Below, one piece after another: positions 7,881 to 18,222 of a DNA stretch of 64,000 nucleotides (position 1 is its first letter; the number at the start of each line of letters is the position of its first letter). The notes under the pieces are model-generated. The model made no database searches. It worked only from the letters and a program-made list of their open reading frames with translations, and had not been told where the DNA came from. The translations under genes were made by a program, and so were the position numbers. Origin of the DNA: an uncultured Cellvibrionales bacterium. Its GTDB lineage: Bacteria; Pseudomonadota; Gammaproteobacteria; Pseudomonadales; Cellvibrionaceae. The DNA lies in NCBI GenBank assembly GCA_913020115.1, contig CAJWBQ010000015.1, positions 1-64,000 on the forward strand, given 5' to 3'.

Positions 7881-9734
7881 CTAGGGGGCCAAACAATTTT
7901 CGCAGCGTACGTAGATACCTTTTGGGTCTGTCATTGCACTTATTTGTATAAATGGTTTAATCAAAGGCGCTAAAGTTTGTCTTAGTGCAAGGGGTGCAAA
8001 GCTTTCCAGCAAACCCGATGGCATAAACGCCGCAGTGCCACCCGCTAACTGCTTAAAGAGCGCTTCCTGTGGGCTCAGCTCCCGCTCAATGATTTCTACA
8101 GAATATTGGTCAAGCTCAACAAACTTCGCCGCTGAAGCGATGACATCGTCGAGTGAGCCCAGTTCATCCACCAAGCCTAGGTTTTTTGCTTGCGTGCCAG
8201 TCCAGACCTGCCCTTGCGCTACCTTATGAATGGCGTCTGGTGTTTGCTCGCGAGCCTCAGCAACGCGCTGTAGAAAAGCTCTATAGGTAAATTCCACTCC
8301 TTGTTGAATTACGCTGTTTGCAATAGGGGGCAAGTCGCGGTCTAGGCGCATACTGCCTGCAAGTTCCGTTGTTCCTAAACCATCCGTGCTGATGCCCAAC
8401 TTGGAGAGTGTTTTTTCAACAGTAGGGAATGCACCAAACACACCTATAGATCCGGTAATTGTTGTGGGGGTGGCCCAAATTTCATCGGCGGCTGTTGCCA
8501 GCCAATAACCTCCAGACGCGGCGACACTGCCCATGGAAATAAAAATAGGAATACCGGCGTCTCGGGTGTATTTCAGTTCTTGGTAGATAATGTCAGAAGC
8601 GAAAGCGCCGCCACCACCGCTGTCCACGCGTACAACAAGCGCTTTAATATCATCGCGTTCTCGAGCTTGAGCCAGCAGATCGGCAATGCTGGTGCTGCCA
8701 ATGGTTCCTGGTGCGTGCTCGCCGTCCATGATCACACCGTTTGCAACGATCAAGCCCACTTTGTTGGCGTGGATGGGGGTGCGGTGATTGAGATCTTGGA
8801 GATAGTCCCTGTAGGATATTGATTTAACCTGATTTGCTTCGTCTATCTTTGCACCAAAGCGCTTGACTAAAGAACTGCGAATTTCTGTGCCGGTTTGTAC
8901 GTGGTCAACTAAACCTGCATTGAGTGCCAGTTGCGCGCTATCGCCGGAAGTCAGTGCCAGCTGCGTATCGAGGCTGTTGATATAGGTATTGAGAGCATTT
9001 ACTGGCAGCTCTCGTTGCTGCTCAACACGTTTGCTGTATACCGACCACAGTTCGTTCAACCAGCGTCCATTGTGCTCTCGGCTAGCCTCAGACATGCTGT
9101 CGCGGGTGTAAGGTTCAATAAAGTCTTTGTAGTTACCTACGCGGAAAACATGGTAATTCACCGCAAGCTTATCCAGCGCTGATTTATAGTACTGTCGATA
9201 GCTCGCATAACCTGTGAGCAAAACGGCACCCATCGGGTTCAAATAGATTTCATCCGCGTAGCTTGCGAGATAATACTGTTGCTGGGAGTAATTTCCGGAT
9301 ACGGCGATAAAGGGTTTGCCACTTTCTTTGAAGGTGGCGAGAGCCTGACCCACTTCTTCCAGTTTGCTGATGCCGCCGCCGTAAAAATTTTCCAAGTCTA
9401 AAATTAATGCTGTAATACGTGAGTCTGTAGCGGCGTTTTCAATAGCCTTTACCAATTCCCGCGTAAGCGTTTCTACTTCGTCTGGGCTGGTTCGTTCCAG
9501 AATTTGTATAATGGGGTCACTGTAGGTGCGCTGATCAACTAGGAAGCCACTGGGGGCTAGATGCAATGCCATTGGCTCGCCAAGTGGGCTTTCCTGTTCC
9601 GTTTGTACGGCACTAATCATCAGCACAATAATGAAAATAAATAAGAGGTTAAGCGCCGCAATCCGCGCCCAGGTGATGCCCTGCCATAAACCTGAAAAAA
9701 TCCGCCGGATAATGCCTGGTTGTTGCTTGTCCAT
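7881..9734 (-). CDS. sppA: signal peptide peptidase SppA (67K type, protease IV)
   Basis: Membrane-anchored serine protease that degrades cleaved signal peptides. Seen: 617 aa from the ATG giving MDKQQPGIIRRIF; one N-terminal transmembrane helix (IAALNLLFIFIIVLMISAV); tandem S49 domains. The general-base lysine is in VGNYKDFIEPY of the first domain and the nucleophilic serine in GSVAASGGYWLA of the second. The frame is open 16 codons further upstream, into the DUF2069 stop region. Last gene of arsC-wrbA-DUF2069-sppA on this strand. Confidence 0.93.
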   Translation of the reverse strand: MDKQQPGIIRRIFSGLWQGITWARIAALNLLFIFIIVLMISAVQTEQESPLGEPMALHLAPSGFLVDQRTYSDPIIQILERTSPDEVETLTRELVKAIENAATDSRITALILDLENFYGGGISKLEEVGQALATFKESGKPFIAVSGNYSQQQYYLASYADEIYLNPMGAVLLTGYASYRQYYKSALDKLAVNYHVFRVGNYKDFIEPYTRDSMSEASREHNGRWLNELWSVYSKRVEQQRELPVNALNTYINSLDTQLALTSGDSAQLALNAGLVDHVQTGTEIRSSLVKRFGAKIDEANQVKSISYRDYLQDLNHRTPIHANKVGLIVANGVIMDGEHAPGTIGSTSIADLLAQARERDDIKALVVRVDSGGGGAFASDIIYQELKYTRDAGIPIFISMGSVAASGGYWLATAADEIWATPTTITGSIGVFGAFPTVEKTLSKLGISTDGLGTTELAGSMRLDRDLPPIANSVIQQGVEFTYRAFLQRVAEAREQTPDAIHKVAQGQVWTGTQAKNLGLVDELGSLDDVIASAAKFVELDQYSVEIIERELSPQEALFKQLAGGTAAFMPSGLLESFAPLALRQTLAPLIKPFIQISAMTDPKGIYVRCENCLAP

Positions 9735-9744
9735 CGCTGTGTCC

Positions 9745-10154
9745 TTACTGCTGTTGTGTAGGGTTTTGTGCTTTGGCAGCATTATAGGCTGCTAAAGCTC
9801 GCTGATACTCTATGTGCTGTATCCAGCGGCTAGTTAACATCGCGCCAATAAACATCACGACGGTAAAGCTCAGGGCCGTGGCGTCGGTCCAGGTGAATAG
9901 TGGAGAACCTATTTCAACGACATAGGCTGTAAAATACATCAGTAGAATGAAACACAACCAGCTATAGCTTTTGTGGCTTTGCGCAATTATGCCGGGTAGT
10001 ACCAGCAGAAGAGGCAAGCATTGCATCACCCATCGAGTCATGGAGCCAGTTTCTTCGCTCAGATTAAGAATTGAGAACTGTAGTAAAAGAGCCGTATAGG
10101 CCGCCATTGTAATAAAGCGGCCCCAGCGCATTTTCGTGTCTAAATGTTCAATCA

Positions 10155-10155
<1 letters not shown>
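9745..10155 (-). CDS. DUF2069 family inner-membrane protein
   Basis: Function unknown. 136 aa from the ATG at 10155 (MIEHLDTKMRWGRF), with four hydrophobic segments (roughly residues 15-32, 42-58, 65-82 and 92-110) and a hydrophilic Q-rich tail. The start codon overlaps the wrbA stop as TAATG, so translation is probably coupled. A DUF2069 gene after wrbA is a common gammaproteobacterial arrangement. Confidence 0.85.
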
Positions 10156-11101
<946 letters not shown>

Positions 11102-11234
11102 TTTCGACAAGCATCCTGTAATTAGCGCGATAGCCTATTGTAAACGGATTAGGCACCTGCAAAGAAGCTTAATTGCCAATAAGCCGTCGGCAGTCGCAAA
11201 CTCGTTAACCATTCCCCAAATCTAGGTATAAGAG

Positions 11235-12572
11235 ATGATCTGGCGATTTATCCCCTTTGTGATAGCACAGTTTGCCGAAAAAGAATGTAAGAAGAGTGCC
11301 GCGGCACTGACTTACATGACCTTGTTTGCCATTGTGCCCCTGATGACCGTGACCTATTCCATGTTCTCGGTAATTCCAGCTTTTCAGGGCTTGAGCGATC
11401 AACTCCATACCTTCATTTTTGCGCACTTTATGCCCGATACCGGCGCAGAAGTGCAGCAATACTTGGGCGACTTTTCCAGTCAGGCCAGAAGCTTATCGGG
11501 CTTTGGTGTGTTGATGTTGGTGGTTACAGCCTATTTGATGTTGAAGAACATAGAAAAAACCTTCAACTCGATTTGGGGTGTGAAAGAGGGGCGCAAAGGC
11601 CTCTCAAATTTTTTATTGTACTGGGCTGTTTTGAGTTTAGGCCCACTGTTGCTAGGCATCGGTTTGGCGGTAAGTACCTATCTACTGTCTTTGAAATTTC
11701 TCGTCAATGAATACGACGCCTTGGGTTTGCTTCCTGGCTTTTTAAGTTTAATGCCGTGGCTGTTAACCTGGTCGGCGTTTACATTGTTATTTGCGGCTGT
11801 GCCCAATTGTCGTGTGCCCATTAAGCAGGCTGTCATTGGCGGCTTTATCACTTCTATCTGCTTTGAACTGTTAAAAGCTTTATTCAGTTTTGTCGTAGCG
11901 AAAACCAGCATTTCAGCTGTGTATGGAGCATTTGCGTTCGTACCCCTGTTTTTAATATGGATATATTTTCTGTGGATGATTATTCTGGGCGGCGCTATTT
12001 TGGTCCGCAGTTTGACGAGCTGGAGAATCAATACCAACGGTTTGGACTACCCCGATTTAATGGCGGCGCTCATTGCACTGTGGGAATTTCAGCAGCGTTT
12101 AAAATTGGGCACTAGCCTCAATGATGCCGACTTGTCGAATGCTGGTGTGGCCGCGGACCAGTGGCAGCGAGTGCGGGACGCATTGGTCGATGAGCAGGTG
12201 ATTTCTATAACCCAGCAGGGCACTTACGTTTTATGCCGTGATTTGAGCGAATTGAGCTTGCGCGATCTGGCGGATGTTGTTTCGGTGCCAGCTTACATGC
12301 CCGGGGTGTCCAATTACTTGCAGCAGTTCGATTGGTTTCCGCGTGTGGCGGAACGATTAATTTCCATTGATCAATACATCGAACAGCAATTTGACACGCC
12401 ACTCACTGAGTTGTTTCTGGCCAGAGAGACTCAGGAGCCAACTGAAAAAGAAAGAGGTCTTGAGATGCTGCATGCTGCATTAGGTGATGAAGATGCGGCG
12501 CTCAATGATAGTGACTTAGTCACAGAAATCCCCAACGAAGGAAAAGAGTCCGGCGATGCTGCAACAACTTAA
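11235..12572 (+). CDS. YihY/BrkB family inner-membrane protein
   Basis: Multi-pass membrane protein of the YihY family, once called RNase BN; true activity unclear. Seen: 445 aa; about six hydrophobic helices in the first 270 residues, with the family segments KKSAAALTYMTLFAIVPLMT near the N-terminus and YGAFAFVPLFLIWIYFLW later; then a soluble, acidic C-terminal domain of about 160 residues with a winged-helix-like pattern. Overlaps the following thioredoxin-like gene by 17 bp. Confidence 0.88.
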   Translation: MIWRFIPFVIAQFAEKECKKSAAALTYMTLFAIVPLMTVTYSMFSVIPAFQGLSDQLHTFIFAHFMPDTGAEVQQYLGDFSSQARSLSGFGVLMLVVTAYLMLKNIEKTFNSIWGVKEGRKGLSNFLLYWAVLSLGPLLLGIGLAVSTYLLSLKFLVNEYDALGLLPGFLSLMPWLLTWSAFTLLFAAVPNCRVPIKQAVIGGFITSICFELLKALFSFVVAKTSISAVYGAFAFVPLFLIWIYFLWMIILGGAILVRSLTSWRINTNGLDYPDLMAALIALWEFQQRLKLGTSLNDADLSNAGVAADQWQRVRDALVDEQVISITQQGTYVLCRDLSELSLRDLADVVSVPAYMPGVSNYLQQFDWFPRVAERLISIDQYIEQQFDTPLTELFLARETQEPTEKERGLEMLHAALGDEDAALNDSDLVTEIPNEGKESGDAATT

Positions 12573-13035
12573 AGCCCGTTTGAAGGGTACCAACGTCGTT
12601 TTATTAGGTTTTGTCTTAGCGATTATTATTACCACTATGCCGAAACAGCGGCACAGTGGCAGCGGCGATATACAAATAGATCTCGACCCAGAAGCACTAA
12701 AAGGTCGTTGGGTTCTGATTAATTATTGGGCAGAGTGGTGTAAGCCTTGCCTGGAAGAAATTCCTGAGTTGAATGCCTTTGCTGAAGCTTACGGGGAACA
12801 AGTTTCAGTGCTTGGGGTGAATTATGACGGGGTAGAAGGAGAAGCATTGGCTCGAGTCATTGTACGCTTCGGCATAGACTTCCCAGTTTTAAGCCAAGAT
12901 CCAGCCTCGATCTACAAGTTTAATCGGCCCGAAGTATTGCCGGTTACCTTTGTCATTAACCCTGAGGGCGTCGTGCAGCAGCGTCTTGTAGGGCCGCAAA
13001 CCTTAGCGGATCTGAAACGGGTCACAGGTCTTTAG
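12556..13035 (+). CDS. TlpA-like membrane-anchored thioredoxin
   Basis: Probably a periplasm-facing thiol-disulfide oxidoreductase. Seen: 159 aa; N-terminal hydrophobic helix (NVVLLGFVLAIIITTM) acting as an anchor or signal; redox motif WAEWCKPC; cis-proline region around EVLPVTFVIN. Starts inside the 3' end of the yihY-family gene, so translation is likely coupled. The partner substrate is not evident; a general disulfide reductant or c-type cytochrome maturation are possible. Confidence 0.87.
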   Translation: MLQQLKARLKGTNVVLLGFVLAIIITTMPKQRHSGSGDIQIDLDPEALKGRWVLINYWAEWCKPCLEEIPELNAFAEAYGEQVSVLGVNYDGVEGEALARVIVRFGIDFPVLSQDPASIYKFNRPEVLPVTFVINPEGVVQQRLVGPQTLADLKRVTGL

Positions 13036-13068
13036 ACCTACGACCGTAGAATAAAGGAGAATGTTGGC

Positions 13069-13096
13069 TATAATTAGCCGATATAAGCGATATAAT
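13069..13096 (+). promoter_or_regulatory. candidate -10 elements upstream of the CheY/CheC-like pair
   Basis: Two TATAAT hexamers (13069-13074 and 13091-13096) lie in the 123-bp gap before the response regulator. Neither has a good -35 at 17 bp. A TGCGT-gaaa-ACGCA stem-loop overlaps the second and runs to 13109. Read by eye; at least one is probably the promoter of this two-gene unit. Confidence 0.35.
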
Positions 13097-13158
13097 GCGT
13101 GAAAACGCACTTGTGAAGATACTCTGCTAACGCACAATACAAAGGTAAAGTAAGCACT

Positions 13159-13524
13159 ATGGGAATTCCTCTACTCATTTGCGACGACTCAAACATGGCT
13201 CGCAAACAGGTCACTCGGTCTTTGCCCGATGGCTGGGATGTTGACATTACCTACGCTATCAACGGCGTGGAGGGCATTGAAGCGGTGCGTCAAGGGCATG
13301 CGGAAATGTTATTCTTAGACTTAACGATGCCTGAGATGGACGGCTACGAGGTGCTCGAACATATTAAAGCCGAAGGCCACAAAAGCATTGTGATTGTGAT
13401 CTCTGGTGATATTCAGCCAGAAGCCCGCGAGCGAGTTTTGAAACTTGGTGCTTTAGAGTTTATTAAAAAGCCCATCAACAAAGAAAAGCTCGAAAATGTT
13501 TTACAGATGTACGGACTAATTTAA
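13159..13524 (+). CDS. single-domain response regulator (CheY-like)
   Basis: Stand-alone receiver domain of 121 aa without an output domain. Seen: acidic pocket ICDDSN near the N-terminus, phosphoacceptor D54 in LFLDLTMPEMDGYE, conserved Thr/Ser region IVISGD, and lysine in FIKKPINK. Its stop codon overlaps the start of a CheC/CheX-like gene (TAATG). The pair looks like a receiver with its dedicated phosphatase; no cognate kinase or chemoreceptor is nearby. Confidence 0.9.
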   Translation: MGIPLLICDDSNMARKQVTRSLPDGWDVDITYAINGVEGIEAVRQGHAEMLFLDLTMPEMDGYEVLEHIKAEGHKSIVIVISGDIQPEARERVLKLGALEFIKKPINKEKLENVLQMYGLI

Positions 13525-14135
13525 TGCCTAATACTGCCCCGTTTACCGAAGAACAGCGCGATTGCCTACAAGAACTCACTAATGTTGCGATGGGTGCGGC
13601 TGGGGAATCTTTGGCGGCCTTTACCAAAACCTTTGTAAATTTGTCGATTCCAGTGGTTCGGGCATTTCACCCCAGCAAAATATCGAAGGGTTTGGCCCAT
13701 GTTGAAACGGGCGAAAACGTATCGGCGGTTGTTCAGCCCTTTTCATTATCGGAGCACGAGTGTTTTGCTTTGGTTGTGATTACTGAAAATAGTTTTTCTG
13801 ACCTCGCGCAATTTACGGGGCGCTGGGTAGACAATGAAACAGTGGCGGGAGAGTTGTTGGGCGATTTGGCTCGTACCTTGAATGACACCTGTCTCAGTGG
13901 CATGAGCGAAATGATGGACATGACTTTAGATGTTGAACAGCCCGATGTCATTGCCTTAAACATTGCCCTCGACCAATTGCGCTTGCAAGACATTGCAGGT
14001 TGGGACAGCGCAATTTCAATAGAAATTAATTATCATTTGGAAGATCATCCTTTTAACTGCGATCTTCTTTTGTTATTCCCTGATCAGGCCTTGGATGATA
14101 TTCGTATGATTCTTGACGGCATGATTAATATTTAA
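13524..14135 (+). CDS. CheC/CheX-like phosphatase or adaptor
   Basis: Probably dephosphorylates, or binds, the neighbouring CheY-like protein. Seen: 203 aa; ELTNVAMGAAGESLA near residue 17 matches the E-x-x-N active helix of CheC-type phosphatases; a second helix LGDLARTLNDTCLSGM is the pseudo-symmetric counterpart and keeps an Asn but not a clear Glu. The remainder has the alternating strand pattern of the family. Coupled by one-base overlap to the receiver gene. Catalytic competence at one rather than two sites is inference. Confidence 0.75.
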   Translation: MPNTAPFTEEQRDCLQELTNVAMGAAGESLAAFTKTFVNLSIPVVRAFHPSKISKGLAHVETGENVSAVVQPFSLSEHECFALVVITENSFSDLAQFTGRWVDNETVAGELLGDLARTLNDTCLSGMSEMMDMTLDVEQPDVIALNIALDQLRLQDIAGWDSAISIEINYHLEDHPFNCDLLLLFPDQALDDIRMILDGMINI

Positions 14136-14143
14136 TTCGAAAT

Positions 14144-14171
14144 AAAAATCTAAGCATGTTTTGAGATTTTT
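14144..14171 (+). terminator. weak intrinsic terminator after the CheC-like gene
   Basis: AAAAATCT (14144-14151) pairs with AGATTTTT (14164-14171) around a 12-nt loop and is followed by further T residues. It begins 9 nt after the CheC-like stop codon. The stem is AT-rich, so efficiency is uncertain. Confidence 0.4.
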
Positions 14172-14223
14172 TTGGCGCACTGTGGGCTGGATAACCATGT
14201 CGCTCACTTTCGAGTGCGTGAGG

Positions 14224-14277
14224 CTTTGGAGGGTAAGTCCCTCAAAGTTTCCGGTGCTGTATTGGCAACTTTGAGGG
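14224..14277. terminator. overlapping alternative hairpins between convergent genes
   Basis: The block 14239-14249 can pair perfectly (11 bp) with 14267-14277. Its first nine bases can instead pair with 14224-14233 with one bulged G, so the two hairpins exclude each other. Only TTT follows on the + strand and no T-run follows on the - strand. It lies 14 bp past the stop of the SDR operon (-) and 90 bp past the CheC-like gene (+). Confidence 0.5.
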
Positions 14278-14290
14278 TTTGCTTGTCAGC

Positions 14291-15064
14291 TTAAAATGCT
14301 GAAACACCACCATCAATCGCAATGGTTTGACCTGTCATGTAAGTATTGCCAGGTGAAAGAATCATCAACATCACGTTGACAATTTCGTGTGGTTTACCAA
14401 GTCGTTTCATCGGTGAGCCACGGCCCAGAAAAGCTTCTAACTCCTCAACGTTACTCGTTTGATTTAAATTCGGCCCAGTCACCATTGGCGTAAGGGTAAA
14501 GAAAGGACAAATCGCGTTAACTCGAACGCCTTTGCGAGCGAATTCAACCGCAGCAGTTTTAGTTAGTCCAATCACCGCGTGTTTGGCTGCGGAATAGGAA
14601 ATCACCTTCGGTGCTCCTCCTAAGCCGGCCATTGAGCTTACGTTGAGTATTACGCCATCTTTGTCCATGGCGGGAATTTGATGTTTCATGCCAAAGAACA
14701 CGCCCTTAACATTCACATTGAATTGTTTGTCCATCATAGCTTCAGTGGTTTCAAGCAAGGAAGACATCGCAGGAGCTATGCCCGCGTTGTTTACGCTGAT
14801 ATCTAGACCGCCAAATTCACGTACAGCCGTTTCCACTTGGGCGATACAGTCAGCCTCTTTCGAGACGTCGCAGGTCATGGCAAGTACATCCACACCTTTT
14901 TCTTTAAGTGCTTCGGCCACCGCCATAACACCATCGGTGTTGATGTCGGAAATAACCAACTTGGCGCCGCGGGCCCCCAGTTCTGAGGCCAGTAATTCCC
15001 CAAAACCACTGGCTGCGCCGGTGATGATGGCTACTTTACCGGTAAAATCTAATAATGCGTCCAC
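14291..15064 (-). CDS. short-chain dehydrogenase/reductase (SDR)
   Basis: NAD(P)-dependent oxidoreductase of the classical SDR family; substrate not determinable, but the operon suggests a hydroxyacyl or related intermediate. Seen: 257 aa; cofactor motif TGAASGFGE, NNAG, active-site Ser in NVSSMAG and YSAAK. Last of the five same-strand genes beginning with the histidine phosphatase; 16 bp after the other SDR. The acidic residue SDIN after the second strand suggests NAD over NADP. Confidence 0.9.
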   Translation of the reverse strand: MDALLDFTGKVAIITGAASGFGELLASELGARGAKLVISDINTDGVMAVAEALKEKGVDVLAMTCDVSKEADCIAQVETAVREFGGLDISVNNAGIAPAMSSLLETTEAMMDKQFNVNVKGVFFGMKHQIPAMDKDGVILNVSSMAGLGGAPKVISYSAAKHAVIGLTKTAAVEFARKGVRVNAICPFFTLTPMVTGPNLNQTSNVEELEAFLGRGSPMKRLGKPHEIVNVMLMILSPGNTYMTGQTIAIDGGVSAF

Positions 15065-15080
15065 GTAATTTCCTTCAGTG

Positions 15081-15845
15081 TTAAGCGTACATTCCGCCGT
15101 CTACGACAATACATTCGCCGTTTGTATAACTACTGGCACTTGAGGCCAAATAAAGCACAGTGCCAGCCATCTCTTGAGGTTCTGCATGGCGGCCCATGGG
15201 AATAGTTTTAATAGCTTCTTGATAAAATTCATCTTGGCTAAAAAGCGCGCCTGCAAACTTTGTTTTGGTTAAGCCTGGCAAAATTGCGTTGCAGCGAATG
15301 CCAAAAGGAGCGCATTCTCGGGCAAAGGTCTTAGTCATGTTAATGACGGCCGCTTTGGTAATTGAGTAAATACCCTGGCCGGGCCCTGGGTGCAGGCCAT
15401 TTACAGACGCTGTGTTTACAATTGAGCCGCCACCGCTTTCGCGCATGAGTTTTCCGGCTTCAATGGACATAAAAAAGTAACCGCGAATATTAACATCGAC
15501 TGTTTTGTTATACGCGCCAAGGTCAGTGTCTAACACGTGGCCAAAATAGGGATTGGTGGCCGCATTATTGACGAGTATGTCCAGTTTTCCATGCGCGCTG
15601 CGAATGTGGCTGAAGGTATTGGTAATATCTTCCATGTTGCCCACATGGCAGGCAAAACCTTCAGCACTACCGCCAGCTGCTTTGATTTCCTCTGCAACAC
15701 GATTGCAGTCGTCAATTTTTCGACTCGAGACAATAACGTGTGCGCCTTGCTCTCCAAACAGCTTGGCAATAGCTTCACCAATGCCGCGGCTTGCGCCGGT
15801 AACCAAAGCGGTCTTGCCCGTTAAGTCAAACAGTTGTGTTGCCAT
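15081..15845 (-). CDS. short-chain dehydrogenase/reductase (SDR)
   Basis: Second classical SDR of the operon, 254 aa. Seen: TGASRGIGEAIA cofactor loop, NNAA, Ser in NTASVNG, YSITK active-site pair and a C-terminal ECIVVDGGM. SSRK after the second strand suggests NADP(H) is possible. Pairing of two dissimilar SDRs with an acyl-CoA dehydrogenase and an APH-type kinase points to stepwise oxidation of a hydroxylated acyl chain; this is inference. Confidence 0.9.
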   Translation of the reverse strand: MATQLFDLTGKTALVTGASRGIGEAIAKLFGEQGAHVIVSSRKIDDCNRVAEEIKAAGGSAEGFACHVGNMEDITNTFSHIRSAHGKLDILVNNAATNPYFGHVLDTDLGAYNKTVDVNIRGYFFMSIEAGKLMRESGGGSIVNTASVNGLHPGPGQGIYSITKAAVINMTKTFARECAPFGIRCNAILPGLTKTKFAGALFSQDEFYQEAIKTIPMGRHAEPQEMAGTVLYLASSASSYTNGECIVVDGGMYA

Positions 15846-15879
15846 TTTTGATATTCCTATTTTTATAAAAACGCAGCTG

Positions 15880-16917
15880 TTACTTCGCTGCTTGTTTAAT
15901 TGTGTGCATCGCCATTTTGGCTAAGGGCTCAACATAGGCCGCATTTTTTGCCGCATCTTTATTTGAGGCGTTACCATCAATAGCGCGCTTCGCGACACCT
16001 TGAACGATAGCCGCAAGACGGAAAAAGCTGAAAGCCAAATAGAAAGTCCAGTTGTCGAGTTTGTCTATGCCACGACGCTCACAGTAGCGAGCAACGTACT
16101 CGTCTTCCGTAGGGATGCCCAGTTCGGCTAAGTCCAAACCTAACAAGCCCTTCATTCCCTTGCCGTCCGAGGGCATTTTTAAGCCCATGCATTGGTAGGC
16201 CAAATCGGCATAGGGGTGTCCCAATGTAGACAGCTCCCAATCCAAAACGGCTATAACTTTTGGCTCAGTAGGGTGAAACATCATGTTGTCTAAGCGATAG
16301 TCGCCGTGTACGAGAGACACTTGGCCGTCGTCTTCGGGCATGTTTTCCTGCAGCCAAACCATCAGCTCTTCCATGGCGGGTATTGGTTCCAGCTCAGACG
16401 CCCGATACTGGCTCGACCAGCGAGTGTACTGACGTTCAAAATAGTTGCCGGGCCTGCCGTAGTCTGAGAGACCTACTTCATCGACGTTGACACTGTGCAT
16501 GGCGGCTAGGACACGATTCATTTCATCGTACATTGCGCTGCGTTGTTCTTTATTCACTTCAGGTAGTTTACTGTCCCAAAAGATACGACCTTCGCAATAT
16601 TCCATGATGTAAAACATAGAGCCAATCACTTCTCGGTCTTCGCAGAGGTGATACACCTTAGCAACAGGAACTTCACTGTTGTCTAAAGCGGCCAGAACTC
16701 GATACTCGCGGTCGACAGCGTGTGCCGATTTGAGTAGTTTTCCGGGAGGTTGGCGGCGTAAAACATAGCTGCCTGAGGCGGCTTCAATTTTAAAGGTTGG
16801 GTTGCTCTGGCCGCCGGGGAATTTACTGGCTTTGAGTGGTCCGGCAAAGCCGCTTACATTTGCTTCAAGGTATTGAGCCAGTGCGGCTTCATCCAGTTCG
16901 TGCACATTGTCTGTCAT
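15880..16917 (-). CDS. APH-type phosphotransferase (ACAD10/11- or LvaA-like)
   Basis: Aminoglycoside-phosphotransferase fold kinase. When encoded beside acyl-CoA dehydrogenases, such proteins are known (mammalian ACAD10/11; LvaA of Pseudomonas putida) to phosphorylate 4-hydroxyacyl-CoA. Seen: 345 aa from MTDNVHELDEAAL; FPGGQSNPTFKI glycine-rich loop; VLRRQPPGKLL with the ATP-contact lysine; catalytic VHGDYRLDNMMFH; metal-binding VLDWELSTLGHPYADLA. Lies between an SDR and an acyl-CoA dehydrogenase on the same strand, the context expected for acyl-CoA rather than antibiotic substrates. Confidence 0.85.
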   Translation of the reverse strand: MTDNVHELDEAALAQYLEANVSGFAGPLKASKFPGGQSNPTFKIEAASGSYVLRRQPPGKLLKSAHAVDREYRVLAALDNSEVPVAKVYHLCEDREVIGSMFYIMEYCEGRIFWDSKLPEVNKEQRSAMYDEMNRVLAAMHSVNVDEVGLSDYGRPGNYFERQYTRWSSQYRASELEPIPAMEELMVWLQENMPEDDGQVSLVHGDYRLDNMMFHPTEPKVIAVLDWELSTLGHPYADLAYQCMGLKMPSDGKGMKGLLGLDLAELGIPTEDEYVARYCERRGIDKLDNWTFYLAFSFFRLAAIVQGVAKRAIDGNASNKDAAKNAAYVEPLAKMAMHTIKQAAK

Positions 16918-16979
16918 GTTTCGACTCTTAGTTGCCTGATGAATGTCACGCACGTTTTACCGTGCGTGATTCTGGGTAT

Positions 16980-18185
16980 TTAGGCGCTGTAATCGCGTGC
17001 TAGGTTGCGTCCCAATTGCATCATGTGCACCTGATCAGGACCATCGGCCAGACGAACGGTGCGAGCATATTGGTAGCCGCGCGACAAATGGAAGTCTTGG
17101 CTTAAGCCGGCTGCTCCGTGAATTTGAATCGCTCGATCGATAACCGTGCACGCCATTTGCGGCGCAACGATCTTAATCATAGCAATAATATCGCGTGCTG
17201 CCTTGTTGCCTTCGCGATCCATTATGTCCGCTGCTTTCAGTGTCAGCAGGCGCGCTTGTTCAATTTCACAGGCCGATTTGGCAATGTCTTCTCTACAAGA
17301 ACCCTGTTTGATCATGGGCTGACCAAATACTTCACGTGAACTGGCACGCTGTGACATCATTTCCAGTGCGCGTTGAGCTTGACCAATTAAACGCATGCAG
17401 TGGTGAATTCGGCCTGGCCCAAGGCGGCCTTGAGCAATTTCGAAGCCGCGACCTTCGCCTAGCAACAAGTTGCTGGCTGGTACGCGAACGTTTTCAAAAA
17501 TTATTTCAGCGTGGCCTTCTGGGGCATCGTCAAAACCAAATACTTCCATGGGGCGTACAACATTTACGCCAGGGGTGCTCATAGGGACAAGAATTTGTGA
17601 TTGCTGCTGGTGACGATTGGCATTGTCTGGGTCAGTTTTACCCATCACAATCATTACCTCGCAATGCTTGTTCATAGCGCCACTGATGTAGAATTTACGA
17701 CCGTTGATAACGTAGTCGTCGCCATCGCGAGTGATTGAAGTTTCGATGTTGGTCGCGTCGCTAGAGGCCACTTTCGGTTCAGTCATTGCGAAAGCAGAGC
17801 GAATTTTGCCTTCGAGCAAAGGCTTCAGCCACTTTTCTTTTTGTTCTTCGCTGCCGTATTGAATCAATACTTCCATATTGCCCGTATCGGGGGCGCTGCA
17901 GTTAAACACCTCAGAGGCGATCATAGAGCGACCCAAGATTTCCGCAAGTGGGGCATATTCCAGATTAGTAAGACCGGCGCCGTGCTCCAAGCTTGGTGTG
18001 AATAAATTCCACAGGCCTGCTTCTTTAGCTTTGGCTTTTAATTCTTGCATAATGGCTGGGGTGTTCCAGCGATCTTCCAATAGCTGCTCATTATAAACGG
18101 CTTCATTTGGGTAAACGTGCTCGTCCATGAAGACTGTCAGGCGAGCAATTAGCTCATTAACTTTTTCAGAGTATTCGAAGTTCAT
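16980..18185 (-). CDS. acyl-CoA dehydrogenase family protein
   Basis: FAD enzyme expected to act on an acyl-CoA or phospho-acyl-CoA. Seen: 401 aa from [12 protein letters not shown], with the frame open 26 codons upstream; [21 protein letters not shown]/substrate strand; [12 protein letters not shown]-terminal [35 protein letters not shown] with FAD-contact residues. It resembles the ACAD11/LvaC-like group that works with an APH-type kinase, and that kinase gene is the next one downstream. Exact substrate unknown. Confidence 0.88.
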   Translation of the reverse strand: MNFEYSEKVNELIARLTVFMDEHVYPNEAVYNEQLLEDRWNTPAIMQELKAKAKEAGLWNLFTPSLEHGAGLTNLEYAPLAEILGRSMIASEVFNCSAPDTGNMEVLIQYGSEEQKEKWLKPLLEGKIRSAFAMTEPKVASSDATNIETSITRDGDDYVINGRKFYISGAMNKHCEVMIVMGKTDPDNANRHQQQSQILVPMSTPGVNVVRPMEVFGFDDAPEGHAEIIFENVRVPASNLLLGEGRGFEIAQGRLGPGRIHHCMRLIGQAQRALEMMSQRASSREVFGQPMIKQGSCREDIAKSACEIEQARLLTLKAADIMDREGNKAARDIIAMIKIVAPQMACTVIDRAIQIHGAAGLSQDFHLSRGYQYARTVRLADGPDQVHMMQLGRNLARDYSA

Positions 18186-18222
18186 AGTAGTTCCTTGAGT
18201 AATAAATTGGCTGATTATTGTC

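Noticed and set aside
15880..16917. Aminoglycoside resistance kinase
   Set aside because: The fold is APH, but context with acyl-CoA dehydrogenase and SDR genes, and similarity to ACAD10/11-type kinases, argues for an acyl-CoA substrate.
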